From NCBI GenBank assembly GCA_006844765.1, contig SPJV01000076.1, positions 1 through 64,000 on the forward strand: a stretch of DNA of 64,000 nt, in the 5' to 3' direction. The notes below the pieces were generated by a model. The model was not told the DNA's origin. It saw only the letters and a program-made list of their open reading frames with translations, and ran no database searches. Shown piece after piece: positions 36,472 through 46,400 of the stretch (within the stretch, counting starts at the first letter, position 1; each line of letters starts with the position of its first letter). This stretch comes from Alphaproteobacteria bacterium (lineage in GTDB: Bacteria; Pseudomonadota; Alphaproteobacteria; UBA8366; Aestuariispiraceae). The position numbers and the translations under genes were made by a program.

Positions 36472-37014
36472 GTGTCGAAAGCGAAGAACAAAGCTGTCAG
36501 GAGCGTTGCCGCGCAGGTAAGGGGTGGGGACACGATATTTGAGTTTTGGCTGCTTGCCGCAGCTCTTTGCTGGTGGATCGGTATTACGGAGCCGGTTCTG
36601 AATGTCACGAAACTCTATCTTTTTGACGAAACTGTTTCCCTGACTTCTGCGATCCAAACGCTCTGGACCGAAGGGGAAGTCTTGCTGGCCGGAATTGTGG
36701 CGGCTTTCACCCTGGTCTTTCCGGTTTTAAAACTGCTTGGCCTCTGGCTCGGGTTTCGGCTGTCGATGGATCGACCTTCTGTCGCTCTTGCGACCCGGAT
36801 TGTCAGCGTTACCGGCAAATGGTCGATGTTGGATGTATTCGTGATCGCGCTGATCATTGTAATGCTGAAGGGAAGCTGGATTGCGGATGCAGAGACGGGG
36901 ATAGGGCTGTATTTATTCTTTGCGGCTGTTGTGTTGACGATGGTTGCAACAGTGCATCTGGGATCGATGCAAAATAGGGTGCGAGATATGAATGGAGAAC
37001 ATTTAGATGATTGA
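36472..37014 (+). CDS. Paraquat-inducible protein A (PqiA) family membrane protein
   Basis: A 180-residue membrane protein with about four helices, recognised as one half of the PqiA fold by LAAALCWWIGITEPVL, the central VFPVLKLLGLWL and the diagnostic GKWSMLDVFVIALIIVMLK. PqiA proteins work with MCE (PqiB) proteins in envelope lipid transport; no MCE gene is here. The GTG start at 36472 gives a basic N-terminal lead of about 20 residues. It overlaps csaA by eight bases. Confidence 0.87.
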   Translation: MSKAKNKAVRSVAAQVRGGDTIFEFWLLAAALCWWIGITEPVLNVTKLYLFDETVSLTSAIQTLWTEGEVLLAGIVAAFTLVFPVLKLLGLWLGFRLSMDRPSVALATRIVSVTGKWSMLDVFVIALIIVMLKGSWIADAETGIGLYLFFAAVVLTMVATVHLGSMQNRVRDMNGEHLDD

Positions 37015-37363
37015 TAGCGCCACAGGTGCGGAGATTTCCTTCGATGACTTTCTGAAAGTCGATATTCGTGTGGGTACAATCATCCGTGCGGAGCCTTACC
37101 CGGAAGCCCGGCACCCGGCGTTCAAGCTCTGGGTCGACTTTGGTGAGGGGATTGGGGAGCGCAAGACCTCTGCCCAGATCACAAAATACTATACGCCGGA
37201 GGATCTGCCCGGCAGACAGGTTTGTGCCGTGGTCAATTTCCCGCCGAAACAGATCGGTAAGTTCATGTCAGAGATCCTCGTGCTTGGGTTCTCAGACGGC
37301 TCGGACGGTATCGTCTTGATGATGCCGGAACGTCCGGTGCCGAATGGGGGGCGGATGCATTGA
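37007..37363 (+). CDS. csaA: tRNA-binding protein / chaperone CsaA
   Basis: A 118-residue EMAP/tRNA-binding-fold protein. The motif FLKVDIRVGTIIRAEPYPEA, the ITKYYTPEDL region and the C-terminal SDGSDGIVLMMPERPVPNGG match CsaA, a dimeric protein with export-chaperone-like and tRNA-binding properties. Its start overlaps the PqiA-like gene by eight bases and its stop overlaps the methyltransferase start (TTGA), so three genes are coupled. Confidence 0.92.
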   Translation: MIDSATGAEISFDDFLKVDIRVGTIIRAEPYPEARHPAFKLWVDFGEGIGERKTSAQITKYYTPEDLPGRQVCAVVNFPPKQIGKFMSEILVLGFSDGSDGIVLMMPERPVPNGGRMH

Positions 37364-38094
37364 TCCCGCTCAATAACCTCGTTTGCCCGGTAACCGGCAA
37401 CAGCGATGCCGAAGAATTCATTGTTCAGTATGATTACCGATGGGTGAGGTTTGCCGCTTCAGGGTATGTACAGTGCCTGTTCGAAGCGGATCAGGATCCG
37501 ACCAATGTAAATGCAGATGCGGGCATGGCCGAAGGCTATCTGGATGAGTTTTCCCGTAAGCGGGAAAAGAAGTTACGCCGCACCGCGCGTCGCGTCTCTT
37601 ATCTGAAACGTCGGATGAAGGGATCGCGGATCGTCGATGTTGGCAGCAATGTCGGATACTTCGTTGAAAGTGCGCGCCGGGCCGGATTGGTTGCCGAAGG
37701 GGTAGAGATTAATCCGGGCCTCTGCGCAGAAGCGGCGCGGCAATTCCCGGAATGCCGGTTCACCAATGCGGCTCTGGAAGACTTCGAAGGCGGCAAAGGT
37801 CGCTTCGATGCGGTCTATTGTTCGGAAGTCATCGAACATGTCCCGGATGTTACGGATTTCGCGCGACACTTATTCGATCTTCTAGCGCCTGGCGGGATAT
37901 TGTACCTGACTACGCCGGCCCTCGAAGAATACCTGAAAAGCGGTCATGTTGTGCGCGATCTGGGGGCGCCGGATCATCGGCTCTATTTCAATCGGAAGAA
38001 TATTCTGCCGTTCTTGAAGCGTGTCGGCTTCTCGAACGCCCGTCACAAATGGGCGTTGGGTGGTGGATTGCAGGTCTTAGCCGACAAAGAGTGA
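37360..38094 (+). CDS. Class I SAM-dependent methyltransferase
   Basis: A 244-residue methyltransferase with a Rossmann fold. Motif I is RIVDVGSNVGYFVESARRAG, the acidic post-I residue is in EGVEINPG, and motif IV is DAVYCSEVIEHVPD. The N-terminal 60 residues begin with a CPVTG motif typical of small-molecule or sugar methyltransferases. The TTG start at 37360 overlaps the csaA stop. The stop codon lies inside an exact 18-bp tandem duplication. Confidence 0.85.
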   Translation: MIPLNNLVCPVTGNSDAEEFIVQYDYRWVRFAASGYVQCLFEADQDPTNVNADAGMAEGYLDEFSRKREKKLRRTARRVSYLKRRMKGSRIVDVGSNVGYFVESARRAGLVAEGVEINPGLCAEAARQFPECRFTNAALEDFEGGKGRFDAVYCSEVIEHVPDVTDFARHLFDLLAPGGILYLTTPALEEYLKSGHVVRDLGAPDHRLYFNRKNILPFLKRVGFSNARHKWALGGGLQVLADKE

Positions 38095-38124
38095 TGAGTA
38101 TGGGGGGAGTGATGAGTATGGGGG
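38089..38124. repeat. Perfect 18-bp tandem duplication over the methyltransferase stop
   Basis: Two exact adjacent copies of GAGTGATGAGTATGGGGG lie at 38089-38106 and 38107-38124. The first contains the in-frame TGA TGA stop pair, and because 18 is a multiple of three the second repeats the same stops. It looks like a recent slippage or local duplication. Confidence 0.9.
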
Positions 38125-38156
38125 ACGCGACGGGGACTGAAGGCCGTCCGTGTTGA

Positions 38157-41100
38157 TCAGACTCGGAAGCCGATGACGGCGACATCATCCCTGCGGCGCT
38201 CGTCCCCTTGGTACTCTTTGAAGGCTTTGACGATGGCATTATGCTGTTTCGTGGCAAGTTTCATGTGGTTCTCGGCCAGTAACTGTTTGAAGCGCCGCTT
38301 GCCGAACATTCTTCTTCTTTCCCCACCGATTTGATCAATCATGCCGTCTGTTGTCATGTAACAACACGCGCCCGGCGGGATCGAAACGTCAGTTTCTTCA
38401 TAGATCTGTGCCATTGGAATGCCGGAATAGCCGACACCGGATTTTGTCCCTTTTACGACTTCTATCTCGCCCTCAGCTGCGATGAAAAGCTCGAACCGGG
38501 CGCCGGCAAATTTCAGCTTGGACTCTCCGGGTACAAAGTAGCAGGCGCCGAGTTCGAGGCCGTCTCCGGAACCATCTTGATCGAGATGTTGGCCGAGGGA
38601 GAGCTGGATCAACTGGTTCATTCGCCCGATCAGGTCACCGACATTGCCGGGTTCGACTTCGCTCATTGCGCGCTCCATCGCGCCGATCGATATCAACGTC
38701 ATGAAAGCACCGGGAACGCCATGGCCGGTGCAATCACCGAGGATGACAAGGCAGCCATCACCCCAGGCGCCTGTCCAATAGAAATCTCCGCCCACGACAT
38801 CCCGGGGCTCCCACAGGACGAAAAACTCTTCAACCATGGCCGAGAAAAAATCGGGATCGGGAATGACAGAGCGCTGAATTTTGCTGGCGTAGCGAATGCT
38901 GGAGGAGATGACTTCGAATGCGTCTTGAAGCTTTTGCTCTGCTTTCTTTGTTTCGGTGATATCGGTGTAGGAGATGATAAGACCCGCATCGGGAGAGACA
39001 GATGAATGGCCGAAATAGTGCCGGTCGTTAAGCTCCATGGAGAGCTGAGTTCCCGACCAGACATCACGAATGCGCTCACGAATTAGCTGTGTTTTGTCGC
39101 CTTCGCCGAGAACGCCGCGTTCGGCTAGTAATCGCGTGATATCACTGAATCCAACCCTGCCACTCTTTAGGTCTTCCTCTTTGATACCCAGGATTTTTCT
39201 GTATGCCGGGTTTGAAGCCACATATTTGTTGTCATGATCAAACACGAGCAGCAAGCTGGGGACGTTGTCGACAATGGATTGTAAGCGGGCTTGGGCACGT
39301 CTTTGTTCAGTAACGTCTGTATAAAGAACGACGGACCCACCATCGTCCAAAGGTGTGCGGCGAATGCTTATGTATCGCCCATTCGGTAGCAGCAGGTCAC
39401 CGGACGAGGCCTCATCAGACTGAAAGAAGCGCATCCGGTTCCGGATGAATTCTGTGTCAGCGCCATCGCCATAGAAGCCGTTATCAGCCAATTGTTTCAG
39501 GAGATCGTAAATAGAGGTTCCAGTTGGGAAATCCTCTGACGGCAGGTTAAAAAGTTCCATCAGTTTTTCATTGCGGACGGCAAGTTTGAGGTCCCCGTCA
39601 AACATCGCGATACCGTCAGACATGCTTTGCATCGTTGTTTCTAGAAGCGTTGATTTCTCCGCCGCTTCGCGTTCGGCTTCACGCGCGTCGGTTAAGTCGA
39701 CATCGACGGATGCCATCGCCATGATAATCCCATCCTCGTCATGGATCGGGAACTTCGTCATATGCATATATTGCTCTTCACCACTCGCAATGTTGAGGCT
39801 CATCTCCTTGATATATGGCTTGCCTGATTGACGGATGCGTTCATAGATTTCGGTTACAGCTGCTGCTGTTTCTGCATCGTGAACTTCCATCGGGGATTTA
39901 CCGGTTACATCCAGCTCGCCTGTTGTGTACCACTCCCGCCAGAGTCGGTTGACCATGATGTATCGGTCATCCATTCCCTTAACGGACAATGCGCTTGGAA
40001 GTTGGTCGATGACGGTCCGGAATATCTTTTCACTCTCGCGCAGTTGGCGCGCGGCGCGGACACGGTCTGTAATGTCGTCGATCCAGGCTAATGTAGCAGG
40101 TTCACCATTGTAACTTATGATTTTGGCGCTGATGGTGACCCAGATCGGTGTACCGTCTATGGTCTTCCATTGGATTTCATAGCCGGAGACCTCACCGTCT
40201 TTCTTCAGTAGATCAACGTACCGCTCACGATCAGCCAGATTTGCGTAAAACTGCGTCGCACGCCCTTCGATATTAACCTCTTCCGGGAGGCCGATGATTT
40301 TGCGAAGGGCCCCGTTGGACAGCAGGATTTCCCCATCAACGCGCGCAAGCGTGAAGCCGATTGGGCTGACTTCCAACAATGAACGGATTCTCTCTTCCCG
40401 CTCTTTTAGATCTTCGGCGCCCCGTTTTAGCTCCGTGCGGGCTTGATTGATCTCCTCAATATATTGAGCGACCTCGCGTGCTGTGGCGTCGAAACCACGG
40501 GCAATTTCACCAATTTCGTCACGTTTGCTTCGCTGTGGCAGATCGACAACGGACAAGGTTGATCGGAACTCGTTGATCGCCGTGCTCAGCCCCGCCAGAG
40601 GGCCCGTGATCGTACGAGACACGGCAATGGCAATGGCTGCGACAAATACCATAAAAACAGCTGCAATGAGGATAATCTGCCGACCGAGTTCCTGCGCCGG
40701 TTTATGTATTTCTGACGTGTCGATTTCCGCTAGAAGCGCCCAATCCGTTCCCAAGAAGGAAATTGGCCGATAGGCTGATAAAACGTTTATTCCCCGATAG
40801 CCGGTGACTTCGGAGACATTTGTGTTCCCTAGAAGCGCATCACGATGGGAATCGGAGTGGACCTTGACACGCAGAACGCTTCCGGCCGGGGCGAAGCGTG
40901 TGTTGGTCCGCATCAGACCATCTCTTCCGACAATATAGGTCTCGCCGGAATCTCCCATACCGGCGGTGCTGAGCATAATGTCATTCACGCGCTCAACAGG
41001 CATTTGCAGGATGACAGCGCCGATTATACGACCCTTATGTTTTATCTTGCGTGCGATGAAGGCTGCCGGCTCATTGTTACTCGGCTGATACAGCTCGAAA

Positions 41101-41720
41101 TCGGTAAATTCCATGTTTTCGTCATCTTGCGATGCCATGGTTTTTCGAAATGCGGTCGCGATCCCTTTTGTAGACCATTTGCCACGCAAAAGATTCGTTC
41201 CAAAATCAGCCTCCTTGGAGACCGTGTAGACGATGTCCCCCTGGGCCGTAACAAGGAAAAGGTCGTAATACCCCCTTAGGATCGAATAATTCTCAAACGC
41301 ATGATGGTAGCGAGCATGGGTGTGGAAATAGCGGGTTAGCGCGGGATGGCCCAGTTCCCGGACCGTAATACGCTCGCCGTTGGGATCTTTGGTCGAGTAG
41401 GCGCTTTGAAGCGCAAGCTCCTCCAGCGACCGGCGCGATAAATCGAAATCTGAAAATGCTTCAATGAAGCTTTGTAGAGCTTCCGCTGTAAATTCATTGG
41501 TCGCCAAAAGCGTGATATCTTCTTTAATACTCCCGAAGTATCGCGTGATCTCCGCATGGCGCGCATCACGAAGGGCAACGAGCTTTGCTTCCGCCTGCGT
41601 GAAAACCTGATGCGTGGAGGCAACGTATGACACGGTTCCAACACTGATCGTGGCTGCAAGAACAGCGCAAACGACGAGCAATGGTACTCGCGTTGAGATA
41701 CGTGCAAAATAATTTGCCAT
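38157..41720 (-). CDS. Multi-PAS sensor with SpoIIE/PP2C-type phosphatase output
   Basis: A 1187-residue membrane sensor. Order: membrane helix 1 (about residues 12-35), a periplasmic dCache-like domain (to about 340), helix 2 (IILIAAVFMVFVAAIAIAV), a HAMP-like linker, about four PAS domains (such as LEVSPIGFTLARVDGEILL, then FRTVIDQLPSALSVKGMDD), and a C-terminal PP2C phosphatase (SKIQRSVIPD, VVGGDFYW, GDCTGHGVPGAFM, RDDVAVIGFRV). The output resembles SiaA-type phosphatases that dephosphorylate an anti-sigma-factor antagonist. No partner gene is next to it. The ATG at 41720 has GGAG seven bases upstream. Confidence 0.92.
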   Translation of the reverse strand: MANYFARISTRVPLLVVCAVLAATISVGTVSYVASTHQVFTQAEAKLVALRDARHAEITRYFGSIKEDITLLATNEFTAEALQSFIEAFSDFDLSRRSLEELALQSAYSTKDPNGERITVRELGHPALTRYFHTHARYHHAFENYSILRGYYDLFLVTAQGDIVYTVSKEADFGTNLLRGKWSTKGIATAFRKTMASQDDENMEFTDFELYQPSNNEPAAFIARKIKHKGRIIGAVILQMPVERVNDIMLSTAGMGDSGETYIVGRDGLMRTNTRFAPAGSVLRVKVHSDSHRDALLGNTNVSEVTGYRGINVLSAYRPISFLGTDWALLAEIDTSEIHKPAQELGRQIILIAAVFMVFVAAIAIAVSRTITGPLAGLSTAINEFRSTLSVVDLPQRSKRDEIGEIARGFDATAREVAQYIEEINQARTELKRGAEDLKEREERIRSLLEVSPIGFTLARVDGEILLSNGALRKIIGLPEEVNIEGRATQFYANLADRERYVDLLKKDGEVSGYEIQWKTIDGTPIWVTISAKIISYNGEPATLAWIDDITDRVRAARQLRESEKIFRTVIDQLPSALSVKGMDDRYIMVNRLWREWYTTGELDVTGKSPMEVHDAETAAAVTEIYERIRQSGKPYIKEMSLNIASGEEQYMHMTKFPIHDEDGIIMAMASVDVDLTDAREAEREAAEKSTLLETTMQSMSDGIAMFDGDLKLAVRNEKLMELFNLPSEDFPTGTSIYDLLKQLADNGFYGDGADTEFIRNRMRFFQSDEASSGDLLLPNGRYISIRRTPLDDGGSVVLYTDVTEQRRAQARLQSIVDNVPSLLLVFDHDNKYVASNPAYRKILGIKEEDLKSGRVGFSDITRLLAERGVLGEGDKTQLIRERIRDVWSGTQLSMELNDRHYFGHSSVSPDAGLIISYTDITETKKAEQKLQDAFEVISSSIRYASKIQRSVIPDPDFFSAMVEEFFVLWEPRDVVGGDFYWTGAWGDGCLVILGDCTGHGVPGAFMTLISIGAMERAMSEVEPGNVGDLIGRMNQLIQLSLGQHLDQDGSGDGLELGACYFVPGESKLKFAGARFELFIAAEGEIEVVKGTKSGVGYSGIPMAQIYEETDVSIPPGACCYMTTDGMIDQIGGERRRMFGKRRFKQLLAENHMKLATKQHNAIVKAFKEYQGDERRRDDVAVIGFRV

Positions 41721-41844
41721 GAGTACTCCAGGATTCTTCCAATACGGAGTATGCACATTGTGGTGGCCTTGGTCAGCCGATTCTTCTCAATCCGTGATAT
41801 CTGCCATATAGCTGCGATGGAATTCGTGGCTTTCGCACGGATTT

Positions 41845-44800
41845 CTATTCGGCCGGAATCGCATCTCCTGCCTCTGTTGCATCTCGAACAGGGTGCTCCA
41901 GTTTTTCCAGAACCTCATGCGGAACAACATGCCAGAAGGCACGGCTTGTTCGCTCCCATTCATGCAGCAGACTCTCGGCCCATTTTGAATGGGTTTCCAC
42001 AACATGTTCCGTCACCATCACCCGACAGACGGCCGACCAGTAGTCGGTATCCAGCCGGTATAGGCCGACGCTTTCCGGGTTGATGCGGGCTTCAAACTCA
42101 TTGTTCGGGTCAAAGACAAAGGCCATGCCCCCTGTCATTCCGGCGGCAAAGTTATCGCCGACCTGTCCCAGGATCGCCACACGACCGCCGGTCATATACT
42201 CACACCCGTTAGAGCCGCAGCCTTCAACAACAGCCGAAGCACCGGAGTTTCGGACGGCAAATCGGTCGCCTGCCTGACCGGCAGCGAAAAGTTTTCCGGA
42301 GGTTGCACCATAAAGGCAGGTATTGCCGATAATCGCGTTTTTCTGACTGGCAAGCGGGCTGACTGTGATGGGACGTACGACGATGGCGCCGCCGCTCAGG
42401 CCCTTGCCGACATAGTCATTGGCATCACCCAGAACCTCCAGCTTTACGCCCTGGACCGCGAAGGCCCCAAGCGATTGCCCGGCAGATCCTCGCATCCGGA
42501 CATTAAGATGCCCCGGCTTCAGCCCCGTCATCCCGAACTGGCGGGTGATTGCCGATGACAACCGGGTGCCAATCGCACGATAGGTGTTTCGGATGTTATA
42601 CTGAAGCTGCATCTTCTCGCCGTCGGAGAAGAGGCTGGCCGCATCCTCCACCATTTTGGCATCCAGGCTCGGCGGAACCTCGTTCCGGCCTTCGGTCATC
42701 GAACAACCGCGCGGGCCTTCGCCGATGCCCGGTTGGGTGAGCAGCGGGTTGAGATCGAGGTCATCCAGATGCTCAGCACCCCGGCTGACCTGCGCCAACA
42801 GCTCGGTCCGGCCGACGACTTCATCCAAGGATCGTGCGCCGAGGCGCGCCAGGATCTCGCGGATCTCTTCCGCCACAAAGCTGAAGAGATTGACCACTTT
42901 CTCCGGTGAGCCTTTGAACTTGTCGATCAGGCTTTGATCCTGGGTGCAGACGCCGACGGGGCAGGTGTTGGAATGGCACTGCCGCACCATGATGCAACCC
43001 ATAGCGATCAGGCTCGCGGTGCCGAGACCGAATTCCTCGGCCCCCAGAATAGCGGCCATCACGATATCACGCCCGGTTTTGATGCCGCCATCGGTCCGCA
43101 GCCGAACCCGGTGGCGCAACCCATTGAGGGTCAGCACTTGATGCGCTTCGGCAAGGCCCATCTCCCAGGGCAGGCCGGCATATTTGATCGATGTTTGCGG
43201 GGATGCCCCGGTTCCGCCGGAATGGCCGGAAATCAGGATGACGTCCGCATGAGCCTTGGCAACACCCGCCGCAATGGTGCCGATACCGGCACGGGCGACC
43301 AGCTTCACGCAAACCTTGGCTTCAGGATTGATCTGCTTCAGGTCGTAGATCAGCTGTGCCAGATCCTCAATCGAATAGATGTCATGATGCGGGGGCGGGC
43401 TGATCAGGGTGACGCCTTCGGTCGAATGACGTAGCTTCGCGATGATGGAAGACACTTTCATGCCCGGCAGCTGACCGCCTTCCCCGGGCTTCGCGCCCTG
43501 GGCCATCTTGATCTCGATTTCCTTGCAGTTATTCAGGTATTCCGCCGTGACGCCGAAGCGACCGGATGCAATTTGCTTGATAGCCGATGACGGATTGTCG
43601 CCATTCTCATTCGGCTTATAGCGTGCGGGGTCTTCGCCGCCTTCACCGGAATCGGATTTCGCCCCGATGCGGTTCATGGCAATCGACAATGTCTCATGCG
43701 CAATTGGGGAGAGGGCGCCAAGCGAAATGCCCGGCGCGACCAGCCGCTTCCTGATTTCGGTGATGGATTCGACTTCATCGACGGGGGCCGCCGGGCCATC
43801 ATAGGCGAAATCCATCAGATCACGCAGATTGACCGGTGGCAGTGCTCGAATCTGCTCCACATACCGCTTGTAGATGGAATAGGAATCCGACCCGACAGCC
43901 GTTTGCAGGGTATGGATCAGATTCGCTTCCCAGGCATGGGCTTCCCCACTCCGGCGGAAACGATAGAACCCTCCAATCGGCAGGGCGGCCACGTCTTCAT
44001 CGAAGGCGCGGGCATGCTGCTCAGTCATTTTGGTCTGCAAACCGGATAGCCCAATACCGGAGATCCGGCTCGGCAGGCCGGGGAAGAACTCACCGACAAG
44101 CGCGCGGGACAGCCCAACCGCTTCGAATGTATAGCCGCCGCGATAGGAAGAGATGATCGAGATTCCCATCTTCGACATGATCTTAAGCAGGCCGTCCTCG
44201 ACCGCTTTCTTGAAGCGCATTAATGCAGTTTCCAGCGGCAGATCACCGAACAACCCACGGCGATGACGGTCTGCAATCGCTTCCTGGGCTAGATAGGGGT
44301 TGATTGCCGTCGCACCGACACCGATCAAGACAGCGAAGCCATGGGTGTCGAGCGCATCGGAAGTGCGGGCCGTGATGCTGGTGAAACTGCGCAGCTGGTT
44401 TGCGATCAGATGCGTGTTGACCGCGCCGACCGCCAGGATCATTGGGATCGGAGCCTTGTCGATATCAATGCCCTCGTCGGTCAGGACAAGGTGTTGTGCG
44501 CCGCCGCGCACAGCGTTTTCGGCATCGATCTGGATGCGTTTGACTGCTTCACGCAGCGCCCGCCGACCACCAGATGGGTTGAAGGTGCAATCGATCTCGT
44601 CGACAGCGCCACCCATGCCGTCGCGGATAGCCTGATAATCACCGTCCAACAGGATGGGTGAGGGGAGCTGCATGATCGAAAGCTGGCTTTCATCCTCATC
44701 CAGAATGTTACCCAAATTGCCGAGCCGCGTTGCCAGCGACATGACATAGCGTTCGCGCAGGCTGTCGATTGGCGGATTCGTGACCTGACTGAAATTCTGC

Positions 44801-46389
44801 CGGAAATAGTGATGCAGACCGCGATAGTGGTTGGACAGAACGGCCACGGGCGTGTCATCGCCCATGGAACCGGTCGCTTCCTTCCCGTTTTCCGCCATCG
44901 GCTGGAGGATCAATTCCATGTCCTCCATCGACCAGCCGGCAGCGATGATCCGGCGGCGAAGCTCATCCTTCTCAAACCGTCCGCTGACACCGGCACCATG
45001 ACCGGGCAGATCGGACAGATTGCGGATATTCTTCACCCATTCCCCGAAGGGGCTCAGCGCTGCGACATGGTCCTTCAGCGCCCGATCCTTCATTAGGCGG
45101 CCTTTCTTGAGGTCAACGGCGATCATCTCGCCCGGACCAAGCCGGCCCTTTTCCACGACCGTGGTTTCATCGACCTTCACCATGCCGGTTTCTGACCCGA
45201 CGATCAGCATACCGTCGCCGGTGACGGAATAGCGCATGGGGCGCAGACCATTCCGGTCCAACCCGGCAAGCGCCCAGCGCCCGCCATAGGCACAGATCGC
45301 AGCCGGACCGTCCCAGGGCTCCATCACACCGTTTGCATATTGATAGAAATCGCGATGCGCTGCCGGTACATGGGTGCTCTGTTCCCAGGCCTCTGGGATC
45401 AACAGCGACTTTGCTTCCGGAAGTTCCCGCTGGGTGCGGACCAGGACTTCGAAGACCCCGTCCAGGGCGGCGGAATCCGAACTGCCCGGCTGGACGACCG
45501 GTTTGATGTCTTCCACGTAATCGCCAAAACTGGGATCGGCCAGCCGGGTCTCGTGACTTTTCATCCAATTGACGTTGCCGGTCAGGGTGTTGATCTCACC
45601 ATTGTGGGCAAGCACGCGGAACGGCTGGGCGAGCGACCAGCTTGGAAACGTGTTGGTCGAATAGCGCTGGTGATAGATCGCAAAGTTCGATTCGAAGCGA
45701 TCATCCTCCAAATCCGGATAGAAGGCGGTCAGCTGTTCCGCCAGGAACAGGCCCTTATAGATGACCGACCGGCAACTGAGAGAGCAGATATAGCTTTCGG
45801 TCAGATTCTCCCGGGAGAACAGATTCTCGATCCGGCGCCGGATGATATAGAGATCAGTTTCGAACTGTTGGTCAGAGACGTCGCGGGCGTTCTCAACCAT
45901 GATCTGTTCGATTTCGGGACGGGTTGCATTGGCTTTCTCCCCAATGACAGACACGTCGACCGGCACCTGGCGCCAACCATAGATCCGGTGGCCGAGGGAG
46001 ATGATCTCACTTTCGACGATCTGACGAGCCCGCTCCTGCCGACCCAAATCCGTTCGCGGCAGAAAGACCATGCCGACAGCCAACCGACCCTTGCCGACAT
46101 CGTGACCGGTCCGGCGGATATGTTCCTTGAAGAAGTCCTGGGGAATTTGCACATGGATGCCGGCGCCATCACCGGTCTTGCCATCCGCGTCAACTGCGCC
46201 CCGGTGCCACAACACACTAAGCGCTTCGAAGGCGCGCTCAACCACCGCCCGGCTCGGTTTACCGTCGATAGCGGCCACCATGCCGACGCCGCAATTCGCG
46301 GTCTCGGTCTCCGGCAGATACATCCCTTCCTGGGAAAGGGTTGCTGCGTTATTGCGGTAGTTCTTGATCCAGTTGGTCATATCGGTCAT
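41845..46389 (-). CDS. gltB: Glutamate synthase (NADPH) large subunit
   Basis: A 1514-residue alpha subunit of glutamate synthase, which makes two glutamates from glutamine and 2-oxoglutarate. The catalytic Cys is in ETANCGVGMVA near residue 33, after a short propeptide that is normally removed. The FMN barrel contains VKLVARAGIGTIAAGVAKAH. The 3Fe-4S motif is CIMVRQCHSNTCPVGVC, and the C-terminal glycine-rich beta-helix follows. The ATG at 46389 has GAGGAG seven bases upstream; a second ATG at 46380 is also possible. It is last in the gltD-small membrane protein-gltB operon. Confidence 0.97.
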   Translation of the reverse strand: MTDMTNWIKNYRNNAATLSQEGMYLPETETANCGVGMVAAIDGKPSRAVVERAFEALSVLWHRGAVDADGKTGDGAGIHVQIPQDFFKEHIRRTGHDVGKGRLAVGMVFLPRTDLGRQERARQIVESEIISLGHRIYGWRQVPVDVSVIGEKANATRPEIEQIMVENARDVSDQQFETDLYIIRRRIENLFSRENLTESYICSLSCRSVIYKGLFLAEQLTAFYPDLEDDRFESNFAIYHQRYSTNTFPSWSLAQPFRVLAHNGEINTLTGNVNWMKSHETRLADPSFGDYVEDIKPVVQPGSSDSAALDGVFEVLVRTQRELPEAKSLLIPEAWEQSTHVPAAHRDFYQYANGVMEPWDGPAAICAYGGRWALAGLDRNGLRPMRYSVTGDGMLIVGSETGMVKVDETTVVEKGRLGPGEMIAVDLKKGRLMKDRALKDHVAALSPFGEWVKNIRNLSDLPGHGAGVSGRFEKDELRRRIIAAGWSMEDMELILQPMAENGKEATGSMGDDTPVAVLSNHYRGLHHYFRQNFSQVTNPPIDSLRERYVMSLATRLGNLGNILDEDESQLSIMQLPSPILLDGDYQAIRDGMGGAVDEIDCTFNPSGGRRALREAVKRIQIDAENAVRGGAQHLVLTDEGIDIDKAPIPMILAVGAVNTHLIANQLRSFTSITARTSDALDTHGFAVLIGVGATAINPYLAQEAIADRHRRGLFGDLPLETALMRFKKAVEDGLLKIMSKMGISIISSYRGGYTFEAVGLSRALVGEFFPGLPSRISGIGLSGLQTKMTEQHARAFDEDVAALPIGGFYRFRRSGEAHAWEANLIHTLQTAVGSDSYSIYKRYVEQIRALPPVNLRDLMDFAYDGPAAPVDEVESITEIRKRLVAPGISLGALSPIAHETLSIAMNRIGAKSDSGEGGEDPARYKPNENGDNPSSAIKQIASGRFGVTAEYLNNCKEIEIKMAQGAKPGEGGQLPGMKVSSIIAKLRHSTEGVTLISPPPHHDIYSIEDLAQLIYDLKQINPEAKVCVKLVARAGIGTIAAGVAKAHADVILISGHSGGTGASPQTSIKYAGLPWEMGLAEAHQVLTLNGLRHRVRLRTDGGIKTGRDIVMAAILGAEEFGLGTASLIAMGCIMVRQCHSNTCPVGVCTQDQSLIDKFKGSPEKVVNLFSFVAEEIREILARLGARSLDEVVGRTELLAQVSRGAEHLDDLDLNPLLTQPGIGEGPRGCSMTEGRNEVPPSLDAKMVEDAASLFSDGEKMQLQYNIRNTYRAIGTRLSSAITRQFGMTGLKPGHLNVRMRGSAGQSLGAFAVQGVKLEVLGDANDYVGKGLSGGAIVVRPITVSPLASQKNAIIGNTCLYGATSGKLFAAGQAGDRFAVRNSGASAVVEGCGSNGCEYMTGGRVAILGQVGDNFAAGMTGGMAFVFDPNNEFEARINPESVGLYRLDTDYWSAVCRVMVTEHVVETHSKWAESLLHEWERTSRAFWHVVPHEVLEKLEHPVRDATEAGDAIPAE

Positions 46390-46400
46390 CGATTAACTCC

